Shown here one piece after another: positions 1 through 10,453 of a stretch of DNA of 64,000 bases (its first letter is position 1; every line of letters begins with the position of its first letter). This stretch comes from Chiridota heheva. Taxonomy: Eukaryota > Echinodermata > Holothuroidea > Apodida > Chiridotidae. A program made the position numbers and the translations under genes. The notes under the pieces are model-generated. The model was not told where the DNA came from, made no database searches, and saw nothing but the letters and a program-made list of their open reading frames with translations. Location of the stretch: assembly GCA_020152595.1 (NCBI GenBank), contig JAIGNY010001464.1, positions 906,001-970,000 on the forward strand. The letters run 5' to 3'.

Positions 1-513
1 TTTTATAATTGGCCGGGTTATATAATATGGGTGTCAATTTGCATGGATATGGGAACCATTATGGTATTTACTGTTCTAGTTTGAATGAAAAGTGCCCCTC
101 AATTATTGTCTAAGAAGCACTCAAACTTTTAACTACCCACCAATTAAAACAGGATTATACCCATCCCAAAAATATATGTTGAACTACTACATCATTGATG
201 TTCTAGATTTTCTAGTATATACAGCTCAAAGCTTAGGCAGTTTTTTGTGTGACACTAAATATAAGTTTCAAACTTGAAAAAGTTTGATGTCGAATGGTAT
301 TAATTCGGTGCATTATAATAAGTATTTTTTGCTATCTTCGACTTATGTGCAAAGTTGTTGTTGTATACAGGTTATACATAATATTTAAGTGAATATATAG
401 TTTTTAGAGCAGATTATTTCAAACACTTATAATGAATGGGATCGATTAAGGGTTAAGTGTGTGACCAAGAAATTGGAAAATATGTCTATTCATTAAGCTG
501 TTATTTAAATTCT
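1..513. other. Unannotated AT-rich sequence
   Basis: I see no coding region, RNA gene or recognisable repeat here. Open frames are short and stop-rich, as expected for AT-rich non-coding DNA. Confidence 0.5.
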
Positions 514-830
514 TTTGTGGTAGAGACTCATCCTCAAGACGGGTTTGAGCCCCAGCCAAGACTACCTGCTTTGTGTTCTTGAGCGAGATACTTAATATAT
601 CTAGTTAACCCACCCCTGGTACAGGGGTATTGTTTTGAAAAGCTAAATCCATTCAAGTCATTCATTGTTTATTAGAGCCGGTGCTTAACTCTGGTTTCTG
701 TAGCATTAAGCAGATAGGAGCTTTACTCCAAATGGATAGGACACTATCACAGGTTAGCTTCCCGTTATCGCTTGTACTCAATCTACAGCAGAGTCCAGTG
801 AAGCAAACAAAGTGAAGTGCCCTGTTCAAT
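514..830 (-). mobile_element. Diverged SINE-A copy (5'-truncated) and a tRNA-like scrap
   Basis: Bases 676-830 read on the minus strand match the body of the tRNA-derived SINE seen at 21048 and 36811. Shared landmarks are the GAGCCGGTGCTTA block, the GACACTATCACAGGTTA block and the GAGTCCAGTGAAGCAA block, in the reverse-complement order expected. The upstream plus-strand stretch 514-600 has a B-box-like GGGTTTGAGCCCC and a run like the SINE's TGTCCTTGAGCAAG, so it may be part of a second, oppositely oriented copy. Divergence is high, so this is an old insertion. Confidence 0.55.
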
Positions 831-1500
831 GGCACAATGGAGATTGTCTTGTTTTAAAAGCTCTAGTTCATATATTGATGTAACAGGTTCAATCCATTTT
901 GCTCTTAGTGCTTTTATCTACATGCTCCATCTGACCAAACACTATCAATTTACCTGCAGTGCAAATACAGCATAGTTAAACTACAGTTTCAAATTCATAT
1001 GTTAGTTTTACTGGAACTAAATGTTACTAAACTAAATTATTTGTAGGAGTTCCTTTGGTATTTAAAGAAGTAACTGCAAATCATCTTCTAAGCCCAAACT
1101 ATATGTAGATTTAAAGAACGGACAAGATACAGAATTTCTATGCAAACATTTTATTAGTATAATTTTACAAAATGCAACATTTTAATTTAAAAAAAGTTGA
1201 AATACAACAAGAGTATTTCACAAATATGATTGTCATGCCATATTTTTGAGATTTTGATAAATTTGGATCATTTCAATTGAGCATGTTAATGAAAAATCAA
1301 GTGAAATGGCAAATATCAATGAAAACATGTCATTTTTGATTTTACATTTACCCCAATTTCATTAAATAACAAAACCTTAGCGGCAACCTGCCTCAACTGT
1401 ATTTTTGGGAATTGGAACCACAACAATTTTGCATTTCTGGTTATTTATCCATTTCATCTTTAGTAATTTTCAAAAACTTTCTGAAATTATTTCAGTTTAT
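831..1500. other. Unannotated AT-rich sequence
   Basis: No gene, RNA or repeat recognised between the SINE scrap and the 100 bp array. Confidence 0.5.
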
Positions 1501-2440
1501 TCAATATTATCTTAGCTTAGTATGACAAAGTAACAGACATTAGATCATGTTGTACATATGTTGCTGTATTATTATTAAAAAAATGTCAATATTATCACCT
1601 AACCTTAGTAAGACAAAGTAATAGTCTTAATAGACAGCAATGATCTTATATTGCTGTATGATTCCAACAAGCCTTTAAGTCAAGAATTATAATACTATCT
1701 TAGCTTGGTATGACAAAGTAACAGACTTATTAGACAGCAATGATCTTATATTGCTGTATGATTCAAACAAGCCTTCAAGCCAAGAATTTCAATATTATCT
1801 TAGCTGGGTATGACAAAGTAACAGACTTTAGGGAGGCAGATAGTTTAGTCAGCTGAGCGTACAATTGAGATGTTAGAGGTCCCAGGTTTCGGTCCAACGA
1901 CGCCATTTAACCAGCGATTTTTCCACAGATATGCAGAACGATATTTGCTGACATCAAGCACAATGGTTTTTATTCTGCATTACATCTTCTCCCCCACCCG
2001 TCATTTGTAAAAAGTGGCCAATGGTTGAGTGGCGTTCACTGTCCTTCGGAGATGACGTAAAGCCGTCGGTCCCTATGGTAGGAGTTTCACCTCCTGCCTT
2101 GTTCTCTGAACACTTCTCGAAAAGAGCAGGGTGTTCATCCACTTTCCATCCAGGCAAATTCATCGGGTTCACACTGAAAACAAGTCATTTTGACTTGCGT
2201 GTGCTTTCTCTGGCATATGCCTAAATGTTAAAATACAAAGACTTATCAGACCATGATGAATATATGTTGCTGTATGATTCCAACAAAAACCATAAAACTA
2301 AGAATTCCAATATTATCTTAGTCTGGTAGACAAAGTATCATATGTATCAGACCGTGATGAATATATGTAGTTGGATGGTTCCAATAAACCTCCAAACCCA
2401 GAGAATATTACATTAGTTTGATATGTCCAAGTTATGTCAA
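1501..2440 (+). repeat. Tandem array of ~100 bp units related to a Harbinger transposase exon
   Basis: A unit that begins with AATATTATCTTAGC and contains TTGCTGTATGATTC recurs at about 1502, 1588, 1691, 1791, 2309 and, weakly, 2403. Spacing is 86-104 bp, with one 0.4 kb SINE inserted. The segment TTGCTGTATGATTCAAACAA is identical to part of the Harbinger-like exon on the minus strand at 6632-6808. Translated, the best units read LLDSNDLILLYDSNKP, against LLDNDEFMLLYDSNKP in that exon. Unit lengths are not multiples of three, so the array is not an extended reading frame. I infer amplification of a transposase-exon fragment. Confidence 0.75.
1829..2225 (+). mobile_element. SINE-B copy inserted in the ~100 bp array
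   Basis: This is a tRNA-derived SINE of the family also found at 33276, 26722 (minus) and 45950 (minus). It has a tRNA-like head (AGTTTAGTCAGCTGAGCG, then GAGATGTTAGAGGTCCCAGG). The shared block TTTTTCCACAG.TATGCAGA follows, then AAGCCGTCGGTCCC and GTTCTCTGAACACTTCTCGA. It lacks the GCGCATT tail of the 33 kb copy. Array sequence continues on both sides, so the SINE arrived after the array had formed. Confidence 0.75.
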
Positions 2441-3004
2441 AAAATTTAGTTCAGCAGGATTGACAAACGTAGGTAGTTCGTAGATTGACTAGCATTAAGT
2501 CAGTCAAAATGGACACCACTTAGCTTAAAGAAATATAAACACATGTTCACATGTATAGTTGTTTTTATATAGTTACATACAATAAATTCTGTTGCTTGAA
2601 TTTAAAATCATTGGGTTTTTTTTTAATGTCATTTGCTATTTCAAAGGGGTTTACCATTGTCTGAAAACACAGAATCATGATCTCATTTCCCACATACTGT
2701 AGATGGTATTTATATATTAACAAATTTCATTTTTGTAAAAATACTTATTATGGAGGAATTAGACAGTCACTTTTACCAGGTGATACCACAAGTTTAAAAA
2801 ACAAATGGTACATATTTTATTATAAAAGCAGAACCCAAATTATCCTTCAAAATATTGCTCTAATATGGGTGGCTCCGATTAAAAAAAAATTGATGTTGAG
2901 TTGCCATATAAGCAAGTGTGTGCATTGGTAAGTATGCCTGAAACTATATACATTTTACCACAGGCTGAAAGATCAACTTTTGATTTTTTTTTAAATCTGT
3001 TGAT
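2441..3004. other. Unannotated AT-rich sequence
   Basis: No recognisable gene or repeat. The 84-codon open frame at 2677-2931 has no domain-like pattern and its codon use looks like AT-rich non-coding DNA. Confidence 0.5.
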
Positions 3005-3583
3005 TTAAAAATAATAATTATGTCTCCAAACTCTCACACTACTCATTGATTGGTTGTAGAGCTTCTGGTCATTGGTTAGGTTATTACCTTTGAAGGGGCC
3101 TTGTAGGTGGGCACTCAATGGATATGCAGGGTCACCATAAAAACATAACACATTCCCCAGCGTATCATATGCTCTATGTTGTAATTCATTTAACAGGCCA
3201 GACTCTCGTAAAAGGAAACAATCATGTCGCCTTCCCTCTATTGGCCCAAAAAGATGGGCCACTAGACCATTGGCAGCTGTAACAGATTGGTATTTGAAGG
3301 CATGGACCCTCTTGTGACCATTGTAGACAACCTTCTGGTATTCTTGTGGTCTGCAAATCGGGCGGACTGTTCCGTCCACAAACCCCCAACAGTTCTTCAA
3401 TGCGGCTCCTTTTGCATGTACTGCTTCAGCGTACCTCATGAGATGTTCTGAGGAGAGCCAGGACCAGTCCAAAGTTTCCACAAGATGCTTTTGGTTGTTG
3501 TACATAAGATTAAGCATGTGTGTAGAAAAAATCTGGCAGAGCTGCGGTACATTCGGGCAAAAGTCTTTAGCATATTACCATAC
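3005..3583 (-). pseudogene. PIF/Harbinger transposase, DDE catalytic exon, broken
   Basis: This exon encodes the nuclease region of a PIF/Harbinger (HARBI1-like, DDE_Tnp_4) transposase, the enzyme that cuts and rejoins the transposon. Seen in the sequence: a splice acceptor (TCTCTTCTCTTTCAG) ends at 3584, and YGNMLKTFAR follows in one frame. Two leftover bases at 3551-3552 shift to the frame VPQLCQIF. Then come FVDGTVRPICRP with the first Asp, KRVHAFKYQS, GRRHDCFLL, and YGDPAYPL with the second Asp. The C-terminal part reads SSVRVWRHNYYF then stop. In the family this region reads like SxVRVSVEWxFGDI, so a small deletion has removed the SVEW block carrying the third catalytic residue, Glu. The usual C-terminal ~60 residues are also absent. 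It pairs with the exon at 6632-6808. The exon expected between them (helical part before YPCR) was not found. Inactive. Confidence 0.88.
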
Positions 3584-4870
3584 CTGAAAGAGAAGAGATA
3601 AAAGACTGAGAAATGCAGGTCACTTACAAAATGGAAGGTGGGTTGTTTTAATCATGCTGTTTTGGACACCAACACATCAAAGAAAAACCTTAATAAAGGG
3701 CCACATGACACAATATCCCTCAAAAAATTATTTAAGCATCTTGAATGCATATTATACAACTAGAACATTAATCTTCCAATTAACTTAGTTCCCCGATGTA
3801 AAAAAAAAAGAAGCTTGATAACACAATACTGTCATTAAGGCAATAAACACATTTGTGCATGGAGTTAGAAAAAAATAAGGGGAAATATTTACATTTTTAC
3901 CAAAGCTATGATAAGAATTTATTTTTGGTCTTTTTTTTCTGCATGAATGAACAACAAAAGCTTGGGACTAAAAGTTCATAGTGCTATTAAGTGTGGCTCA
4001 ACCTGAATATAATTTAAGGAAGTGATAGTTAAATGTATGACCAAAACTGCTGTAGTTGCATCTCCAATGAATTACTATGGCAAAATCAAATTAATTTTTA
4101 ATCTTTTATGTTTTTCACTAATGGTTGTCCTAATAGTATTTAAATTTCTATATTAAAGGGAAACCTTGTACTGCAGCAATGGGAAATTCAACAGTGATGA
4201 TGAAGCTTTGTTACACACAAGCTGTTAAAATATACCTGCATGGATATGCAAATCTTGATAGCGAAGAAAGAAAGTACTTTCAAAATTTAAAAAAAAACAA
4301 TTTGAGCAACTAAAGGGTGTTATTTCCATCTATAAGTAGTAGCCTCCTGATTGGTTCGGTTCTAAATTGGTCTTCTACATCTTCGCCTTTATATATGTTC
4401 TCAAAACTAAGTTCGGCTTATGTAGGTTTTTCTGTAGGTCCACAGAAAACGTTTTTCTGGGCATGCCAAAACCATCAACACACATACATTTTTACAAAAC
4501 GTTTCTAAAACTCCAATTGTTTGCTAGATTGTGCTAGAAACAACCATAGGGGCCTAGTTTGGTTGTACATTACCCCTTTCTTTCCCTCAAATATACATTT
4601 TGCCAGGAGCTTTGGTGTCTTTATGCCCCTTGGTTCCCATCAGTCATTGATTACATACTATTGGGCATGCTTTCTATCTTTTGGACTTTTTACATGTGCC
4701 CAAAAAGGAACATTAGGCTTGAAACACAGTAGGCCTGCAGCGAAGTTACCCAGGCTCCCTATCTAGGTCATGCCCTCACGACTCAGCATGATGTTGACAA
4801 TATGATACCTGGGTACCGATCTTATTTGGTCAGACAGAGAGGTAAAATGCACTTTTTATCTAAGTGATTT
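3584..4870. other. Intron or flank of the Harbinger remnant
   Basis: No recognisable coding sequence on either strand. The missing middle exon of the transposase should lie between here and 6631, but I could not see it. Confidence 0.4.
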
Positions 4871-5508
4871 GTCGAATCATGCTGGGTAATCTCCCTGAAA
4901 TCGAAAAAGTGCCCAGAAATGGAACAAAATTGAAGCAAAATGCCTAAAAATTGACTAAAGTTCCTAAACTTGGAAAAAAATTGGCCAAAAATACGTTAAA
5001 TTTCTCAAAAAACTAATAACCTGCCAAAAATTGAAGGATATTTCCCAAACTTGCCTGGCAATGAAGGAAATTTTCCGAAAATGAAACAAAATTGCCTGGC
5101 AATTAAGGAAAGCTCCCGAATATTGAGTATTATTTCTCAAAAATTTGCGAAAATCGAAATACCTGTCCGAAAATAAAGAAATTTATTTCCCAAAAATCAG
5201 CTGAAATTTCCCGAACATCGAAAAACCTCCCTGAAAATAAAGGAAATTGCCGGAAAATTTGTTAAAATTTCAAAAAATCCCCAAAATATGTTAAACTTCC
5301 CAAAAATCGGAAAACTTGCCGAAAAAATGAAGGAAACTTCCCCCAAATTACCCTGTAATGTAAACAAAATTCTGAAAATCGAAGAATTTTTTTTCGGAAT
5401 ATTAAGAATAATTTCTACAAAAAAAATTCAAGAAAATCGAAAAACCTTTGCCAAAAAAATCCGCTAAAATTTACTGAAAAACAGAAAACTTGCCCAAAAT
5501 GAAATAAA
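4871..5508. repeat. Degenerate purine-rich short tandem repeats
   Basis: Loosely repeated modules such as TTCCCGAAAATTGAAGGAAA (period about 16-25 bp, very diverged) fill this stretch. The same kind of sequence occurs at 32990-33220, 54955-55160, 59600-59820 and 60410-60540. At 59.5-60.1 kb it lies inside a hAT-like element, so this may be the core of another copy whose ends have decayed. Confidence 0.5.
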
Positions 5509-5720
5509 ATGACCGAAATTTGTAATACACATCAACTTATTTTTATTTATAAATTTACACACAAGCAGAAAACAGACACAAATGTGCACAAAGTAACTTT
5601 TCTCTATAAAAAAAAAAATGGGCTGGTTAAAAACTGTGTAGTTTTGTGGTCATCGGTAGTGCCGGAAACTAAGTTGGGTAGTTTATGGGGTTCTGTGGTC
5701 TAAAAATGTTTTGATTGATT

Positions 5721-6110
5721 TACTTATACGTTTCTCAATATTTCTGGGACTTATGTTTTGAGAGCCTTCGCTCTCAAAACCACCTCATCCTTTATGTTCC
5801 AAAAAGTAAACTTACATATGGCGGTCGCTCTCTGCAAATATTTGGCCCAAAACTTTGGAATGACTTACCTCTTTCAATCAAATCTGCTCTATCCCTTAAA
5901 CAATTCCACACCTTGCTTAAGACTCACTTATTCAATTGTGCTTTCATGTCCTCTTCATAATTTTTTTGTTCTTTGTTTTCTTTATATTTCATGCTAATTT
6001 AATACACAATACACATTTGTATTTATTTTCTTTATATGCATATTTTGTAAGGCGCATTACAATAAGTTATTTAGATAATGCGCCATATAAGTGTAATGAA
6101 TTAAATTAAA
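5721..6110 (+). mobile_element. LINE 3' end (CR1/L2/jockey-like)
   Basis: The open frame ending at 5960 reads YGGRSLQIFGPKLWNDLPLS followed by FHTLLKTHLF. This is the characteristic C-terminus of CR1/L2/jockey-type reverse transcriptase proteins (RSF..APKLWN.LP...R.......F...LKTHLF). A 3' UTR follows and ends in GGCGCATTAC...AATGCGCCATATAA. Only the last ~70 residues and the 3' tail are present, as expected for 5' truncation on insertion. The tail motif is also found on SINE-B at 33.6 kb. Confidence 0.82.
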
Positions 6111-6631
6111 CTTCTATTACATTTGAATATTTTGAGTACTTAAATTTTTTTTTCAATTTGCACGTTGGTAAATCTGGAGAAAAAAATATAATAGAGCCGC
6201 TTGTCAACAAAACTAGGCTTAAGGAGCGTAGGCTTTTTATTTAAATATGCGATGGGCAGCTTGATATCCGCCACTGTTCATTGGCCTTTAAAATTAAAAT
6301 TATGGAAATAAAATAAGTTAGGCCTAGGGAGTATTTTTTGTGGAATTGGTTGTAAGATTAACACATCAAAGAAGAGTCTGAATTAAGATGTTAAGTACAA
6401 CAGAAACATTCGAGCCTGTCGAGGTGGCACCCATCGATTTATGAATCTTGGTGTTCAATTTTTTGTTTTCACTGTTTCAGCATAAATTGCGTTAATACTC
6501 TTCTTTACGATTAATTGGGAGTCTCTTCTTGACTTTCTAATGTCGTCTGCTACGATCGGGATCTTACTATTTACTGTAGCGTAAATATTGCCTAGGCCTT
6601 GTTGTACTAACGTTTAAGTTGCTTTACTAAC
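6111..6631. other. Intron sequence of the Harbinger remnant
   Basis: Downstream of the donor at 6631/6630 on the minus strand. Nothing else recognised. Confidence 0.4.
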
Positions 6632-6808
6632 CTGTAGTAAGCGTTGCACTCATCATCGTTATAACTGTCCAAATCAAACGGCTGGTATTCGTAATATTGG
6701 GTTTGACGGTTTGTTTGAATCATACAGCAACATGAATTCATCGTTGTCTAATAAATCTGTCAAATAACCAAAGGCAAGTGCCTCGCGAACTCGATGAAGG
6801 TTCGCCAT
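6632..6808 (-). pseudogene. PIF/Harbinger transposase, first coding exon, frameshifted
   Basis: On the minus strand an ATG at 6808 opens MANLHRVREALAFGYL, then LLDNDEFMLLYDSNKP. After one surplus base near 6700 the frame continues as YYEYQPFDLDSYNDDECNAY. It ends at a good donor, ACAG|GTTAGT. This order (an acidic N-terminus, a LLYD motif, then FDLD...DDAEC..xFRF) is typical of the start of HARBI1-like transposases. The exon ends in phase 2 and the catalytic exon at 3583 starts in the matching phase. Joining them directly would skip the usual helical segment, so a middle exon has been lost or is unrecognisable. Without the surplus base the exon is 176 bp and in frame. Confidence 0.75.
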
Positions 6809-7560
6809 TATGCAGCATCGTCTGCTTGCTAGGCTTCTTAGCAACCGAGTGTAATCACATGAATGGTCACATGACTGTCATTTTCCCTGTCGTAAAAATC
6901 TAAAGCATATAACGAACAGGACGGTTAAGTCATACGACAACGTACACAGCTGGCTAACTTCCCCGTCGCACTCCGCGCCGTGAAATCTAAAGCTCCCTAT
7001 TGCTAAAATTTTTGTATCAGTTCAAATACCTCCTCCAGGTGGAAAATTTTATATCCCAAAGCAAGGCTACCTCAACATTTAAAAGTGCCTTTCAGCACTA
7101 TGGCTTTCTGTTTACTTAAGAGTATTGTTACTGTATATATTATGCGCATGCAGAGTCAAATGATTGGATGTTTTCATGTTATGTTGTTTAAATGTACGGT
7201 AGCTCTGGGAAAAAAGGCAATGCGACTAATTATCTGTGAACATTTTATGTTATATGTATTTGGTATTACTGCATTCCCTATTATGTACAGTAATAGTTCT
7301 CATGTGCTTTTGTTTTGATAAGAGCGTTTAATGGCAAAAAAAAAAGAAGGGATATTCTAACTGGAAAAAAACCAGTACAAAAAAGTAACAAAGCACGAAA
7401 AATCAGAGGCTCATAGAAATGCTCAAATTGCCAACATTCTTTAATATCAAGAAAAAATGATAACTGGACTTTTCGAAAGACAGAAAATAGCAGAAGAAAG
7501 CATAAGAAAGAAACAAGAAATGACAAATAGAAGTGTTATGAAACGAATTGTTCATAGTCT
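6809..7560. other. 5' flank of the Harbinger remnant; unannotated
   Basis: A locally GC-richer stretch (6800-7000) precedes the Harbinger ATG and may be its old promoter or leader. No terminal inverted repeats could be matched to the 3 kb end. The A-rich 7320-7550 segment contains no recognisable domain. Confidence 0.35.
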
Positions 7561-7830
7561 TATTTCTAAAAAATATATCTGCCCAAATCTACAACTCAGA
7601 TGAGACAGGCCTTTCTTCTGTTCACAAGCTAGCAACAATAATAGTAACAGAGGGAAGAAGCAAATCGAGCTTGTGAAAATACATCTTCAACACTCTGCTC
7701 TCTGAGCCGCACAAATTTACTTGAAACAATGCTCGACAAGGTGATCAAAAAAATAAACCCAACCAAATCTAAAAGGAAGAAGAAACAGGTCTTTCTTCTG
7801 TTCACAAGCCAACAAAAACATGGTGTCTTG
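7561..7830 (+). pseudogene. Pogo/Tigger-like transposase fragment with a partial internal duplicate
   Basis: Frame 7570-7676 reads IYNSDETGLSSVHKLATIIV then TEGRSK and a stop. (I/V)(Y/F)N.DETGL..V is the first catalytic-Asp motif of pogo/Tigger/jerky-type DDE_1 transposases, and the run of K, I and G residues after it also fits. The segment ACAGGYCTTTCTTCTGTTCA is repeated at 7788-7820 (TGLSSVHKPTK), so the motif is partly duplicated. No later DDE motifs were found. Dead fragment. Confidence 0.65.
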
Positions 7831-8385
7831 CTGAGCAGTTGTATTTGTAGTAAGTTCGGGGGTTTTTCATATCTTAAACATATCCATTTAGTAGGTTTGG
7901 AGCCATTTGTTATTCTGATATTGCATTTCTAGCTTTTGTCTCATCACAACATTCTGTGGAAATTGTTGAAAGATCGGAAACCTGCCGGTATGCCAGCGAA
8001 AAATACCAACTCTAGAACCACATCAAAAACATTCAAGGACTAATGAAATACCAGTTATGCTAATTTGCATCAATGACCAGTCTGATATTTTGGAACCCCC
8101 GCAGCAAAATCTCTACTATTACAAACTGCTTTTGACTCTTTCCAAGTAAATGTTTTTAGAAACCATGAAAGTTCTTGAGAGGAGTTTGAAACTGGTCTGG
8201 AAAGCTATTGGCTACATATGCCTTTGTGAGTCATGTGATTGGTTGGTGGGATTTAACAGCCCCACAACAACATTGGTTGTGTGAGAGGTTAAATGGTATC
8301 AGAAACTAGAACTGTCAGAAGGACAGCATGCTCGACTATTCAAAACTAGAGAATGGGATTATTGAAGAATGTATTTGCAGAAATA
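7831..8385. other. Unannotated
   Basis: No later pogo motifs or other genes recognised. Confidence 0.4.
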
Positions 8386-8694
8386 GGGCTTAATATAAAC
8401 TGAAACACCTCTGTTAGTTCTATCCATTGAACCACAAAGAAAGGAGAGGCCCACTTGCAAATGTCAATGAAAGATTAAAATATCAGTAGGGGCAGATGAT
8501 TTCAAATCACTTGAGCTTTAAAGGTTGCACTTACCTTTTCCTTTGCTTTAGATTTCCACAACTTTTTACTATGTACAAGACATAAGAGCTAGCACTCTTA
8601 ATATAAACTGAAACACCTCTGTTAGTTCTATCCATTGAACCACAAAGAAAGAAGAGGCCCACTTGTCAAAGTCAATAAAAGATTAAAATATTAT
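8386..8694 (+). repeat. Direct duplication, ~90 bp, 209 bp apart
   Basis: The block beginning TAATATAAACTGAAACACCT and ending near GATTAAAATAT occurs at about 8390-8481 and 8599-8690 with few differences. Unique sequence lies between the copies. This may be part of an unrecognised element. Confidence 0.8.
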
Positions 8695-9062
8695 GAAGCA
8701 TCCTTGTGACGTGATAAATTTGTTTCAGTCATTTACCTGCCAAATTACCCACTATTAATCTTAAACCATTCTTGAAAGTATATTTTGTGTTATTTTACAT
8801 TATATAAATCAGCCCTAACCCCTCCCCTACCCACCCTCTCTCACTATTCGTCAAATAGTCAAGCTAAAAAACACTGAAAGGTAAAAGCGTGCTGTGCAAG
8901 TGGTAATGATGGAGGTTAGATGTTGGTTGGTGGGATGAAGGAAGGAGAGTTTTTGGGGTGGGTTATTGTGGAAGAGATAGATGATGGTGTTGTAAGAGTC
9001 TAGGGATGCTCTGGAGAGGGTGAGTAAGGATGAAGTGGTGAGGAGCAGCATCTCGGGCTAAC
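8695..9062. other. Unannotated
   Basis: Continues the minus-strand open frame of the next feature past its likely splice donor. The residues there do not look like a conserved protein. Confidence 0.35.
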
Positions 9063-9235
9063 TTTATACATTGCTTATAGCGATGATTTAAGCATTTCCC
9101 TTCGTCTACATGCATCTTATTTCCTTGTGTGTAATATACAATGGCTAATAAAGTTGTCGATGCAGAGGCCACTATAAACAAGATTGCGATAATAAAGATT
9201 TCAGAAGCTTTGAGACAGATGCACCCCAACTTTCC
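9063..9235 (-). CDS. Possible internal exon of a type II membrane protein (M13 peptidase-like?)
   Basis: On the minus strand a good acceptor (CATGCAATTTACAG) precedes a frame with a short cytoplasmic part, GKLGCICLKASE. A strong 23-residue hydrophobic span, IFIIAILFIVASASTTLLAI plus VYY, follows. A polar extracellular part ends in DEGKCLNHRYKQCIK. A weak donor (AAA|GTTAGC) would end the exon in phase 2. The layout of a membrane anchor, about ten residues and then a C...C-I-K stretch resembles the N-terminus of neprilysin/ECE (M13) peptidases, where a Cys pair precedes KxAA..ILxxMD. The next exon was not found, so the family call is weak. It is on the same strand as TMA16 but about 4 kb past its stop. 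It could equally be chance coding-like sequence. Confidence 0.35.
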
Positions 9236-9381
9236 CTGTAAATTGCATGTAATCCACAGGAACTGAATGAAATCGATACAAGGAAAGCCAGAGAGTCGAC
9301 ACAGTTTTTGATCTTCACAGGTCCAATGGTTCTAATTGGCCATGTACCATTACAAGAATTGTATGTTGTTAATATCAGTAG

Positions 9382-10453
9382 TTAGCTGTGAACGTTTAGG
9401 GATTTTAGTGAACGTGTACACGCCAAAAAAAGCAAGCTAAATCGTGTACACGCGTTTAGTACCGTAATTTTCGGAAATACACCAACATTGCTCCAAAACT
9501 ACAAAGCGAAGTAAAAAAATCGCGCAACCAGTATGGCAAAAGTACTGACTCCTTTGCCCAAATAGACGCTGAGTTTTGCTTTCCAAATCGTAAAAAGTTT
9601 CCTTCTACAGTATAAATCATCATTTTTATGGAAAATATGCATAGAAATTCCATTTAGGAAGAACAGATAACTTCCTTTCAATGTTATGTAAACTCAACAT
9701 CGCGTAAGTTTTTTGTCCTATTCGCTACGACATTCAAACTTCTTCTGTGAAAATCTTGCATACTAGGCCTTATGATATACCTCACCGTAAAACATTTCAA
9801 AACTACGCCACCACCCAAGAAAGTTCTGAAATATCAGTCCTCTCGAAAAAATGGCCGCCATCTTTACAACGCATGCAGAATTTCAGCTCTCGTAAATTCA
9901 AACCTTTTTCTGTTTGTTTATTATGCAATATTTTTTCTTTCTTGCAAAATTGATTTGACTCATCAGGTAATATTTTCATGTACTGATTGTCACGACTCAT
10001 GTATTTTTCAAGTATTTTTTGATTGATTTAACAGCTTGTAAAACGGGCCTTGATTGCATGGGATTTAAAGCCTTATTAATTATGGCCTTACGTAAGGCCT
10101 ATTGTTAGTTTCACTGTTTACTGCTGCACATTCGTGGTGCATTTTACAAGTTAGCCTACTTAGATTTCGGCAAAATCAAAGTGCATAATATCCCCATTCA
10201 TTGGTGACTACTGCGCAATTGTGATTCGCACATTAAAAAAGGATTATGCTAATCGGGTTTACAGTTTGTAACAAGTCATTGATTGGAATTTTGTCAGCCG
10301 AATGTGTGTGTATGATTTGAATCATGAATATTGATTTTCAACGGCAAAACACTATGATGTATGAAAAACGATTACTTGCAATGAAGTATTTGGTAAACGT
10401 TTACAAGATTTGCGAGCGTGTAGCGTGTACAGGCTAAACGGTCACAGCTCTAA
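9382..10453. mobile_element. Putative non-autonomous DNA transposon with TIRs
   Basis: The left end (TTAGCTGTGAACGTTTAG, then GTGTACACGC further in) and the reverse complement of the right end (TTAGAGCTGTGACCGTTTAG, then CTGTACACGC) match as imperfect inverted termini. They bound about 1.07 kb. The inside holds several short frames in both directions but no transposase motif. TTCCTTCTACAGTA occurs inside near 9600 and again just outside the right end (10454), which may reflect rearrangement. Confidence 0.5.
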
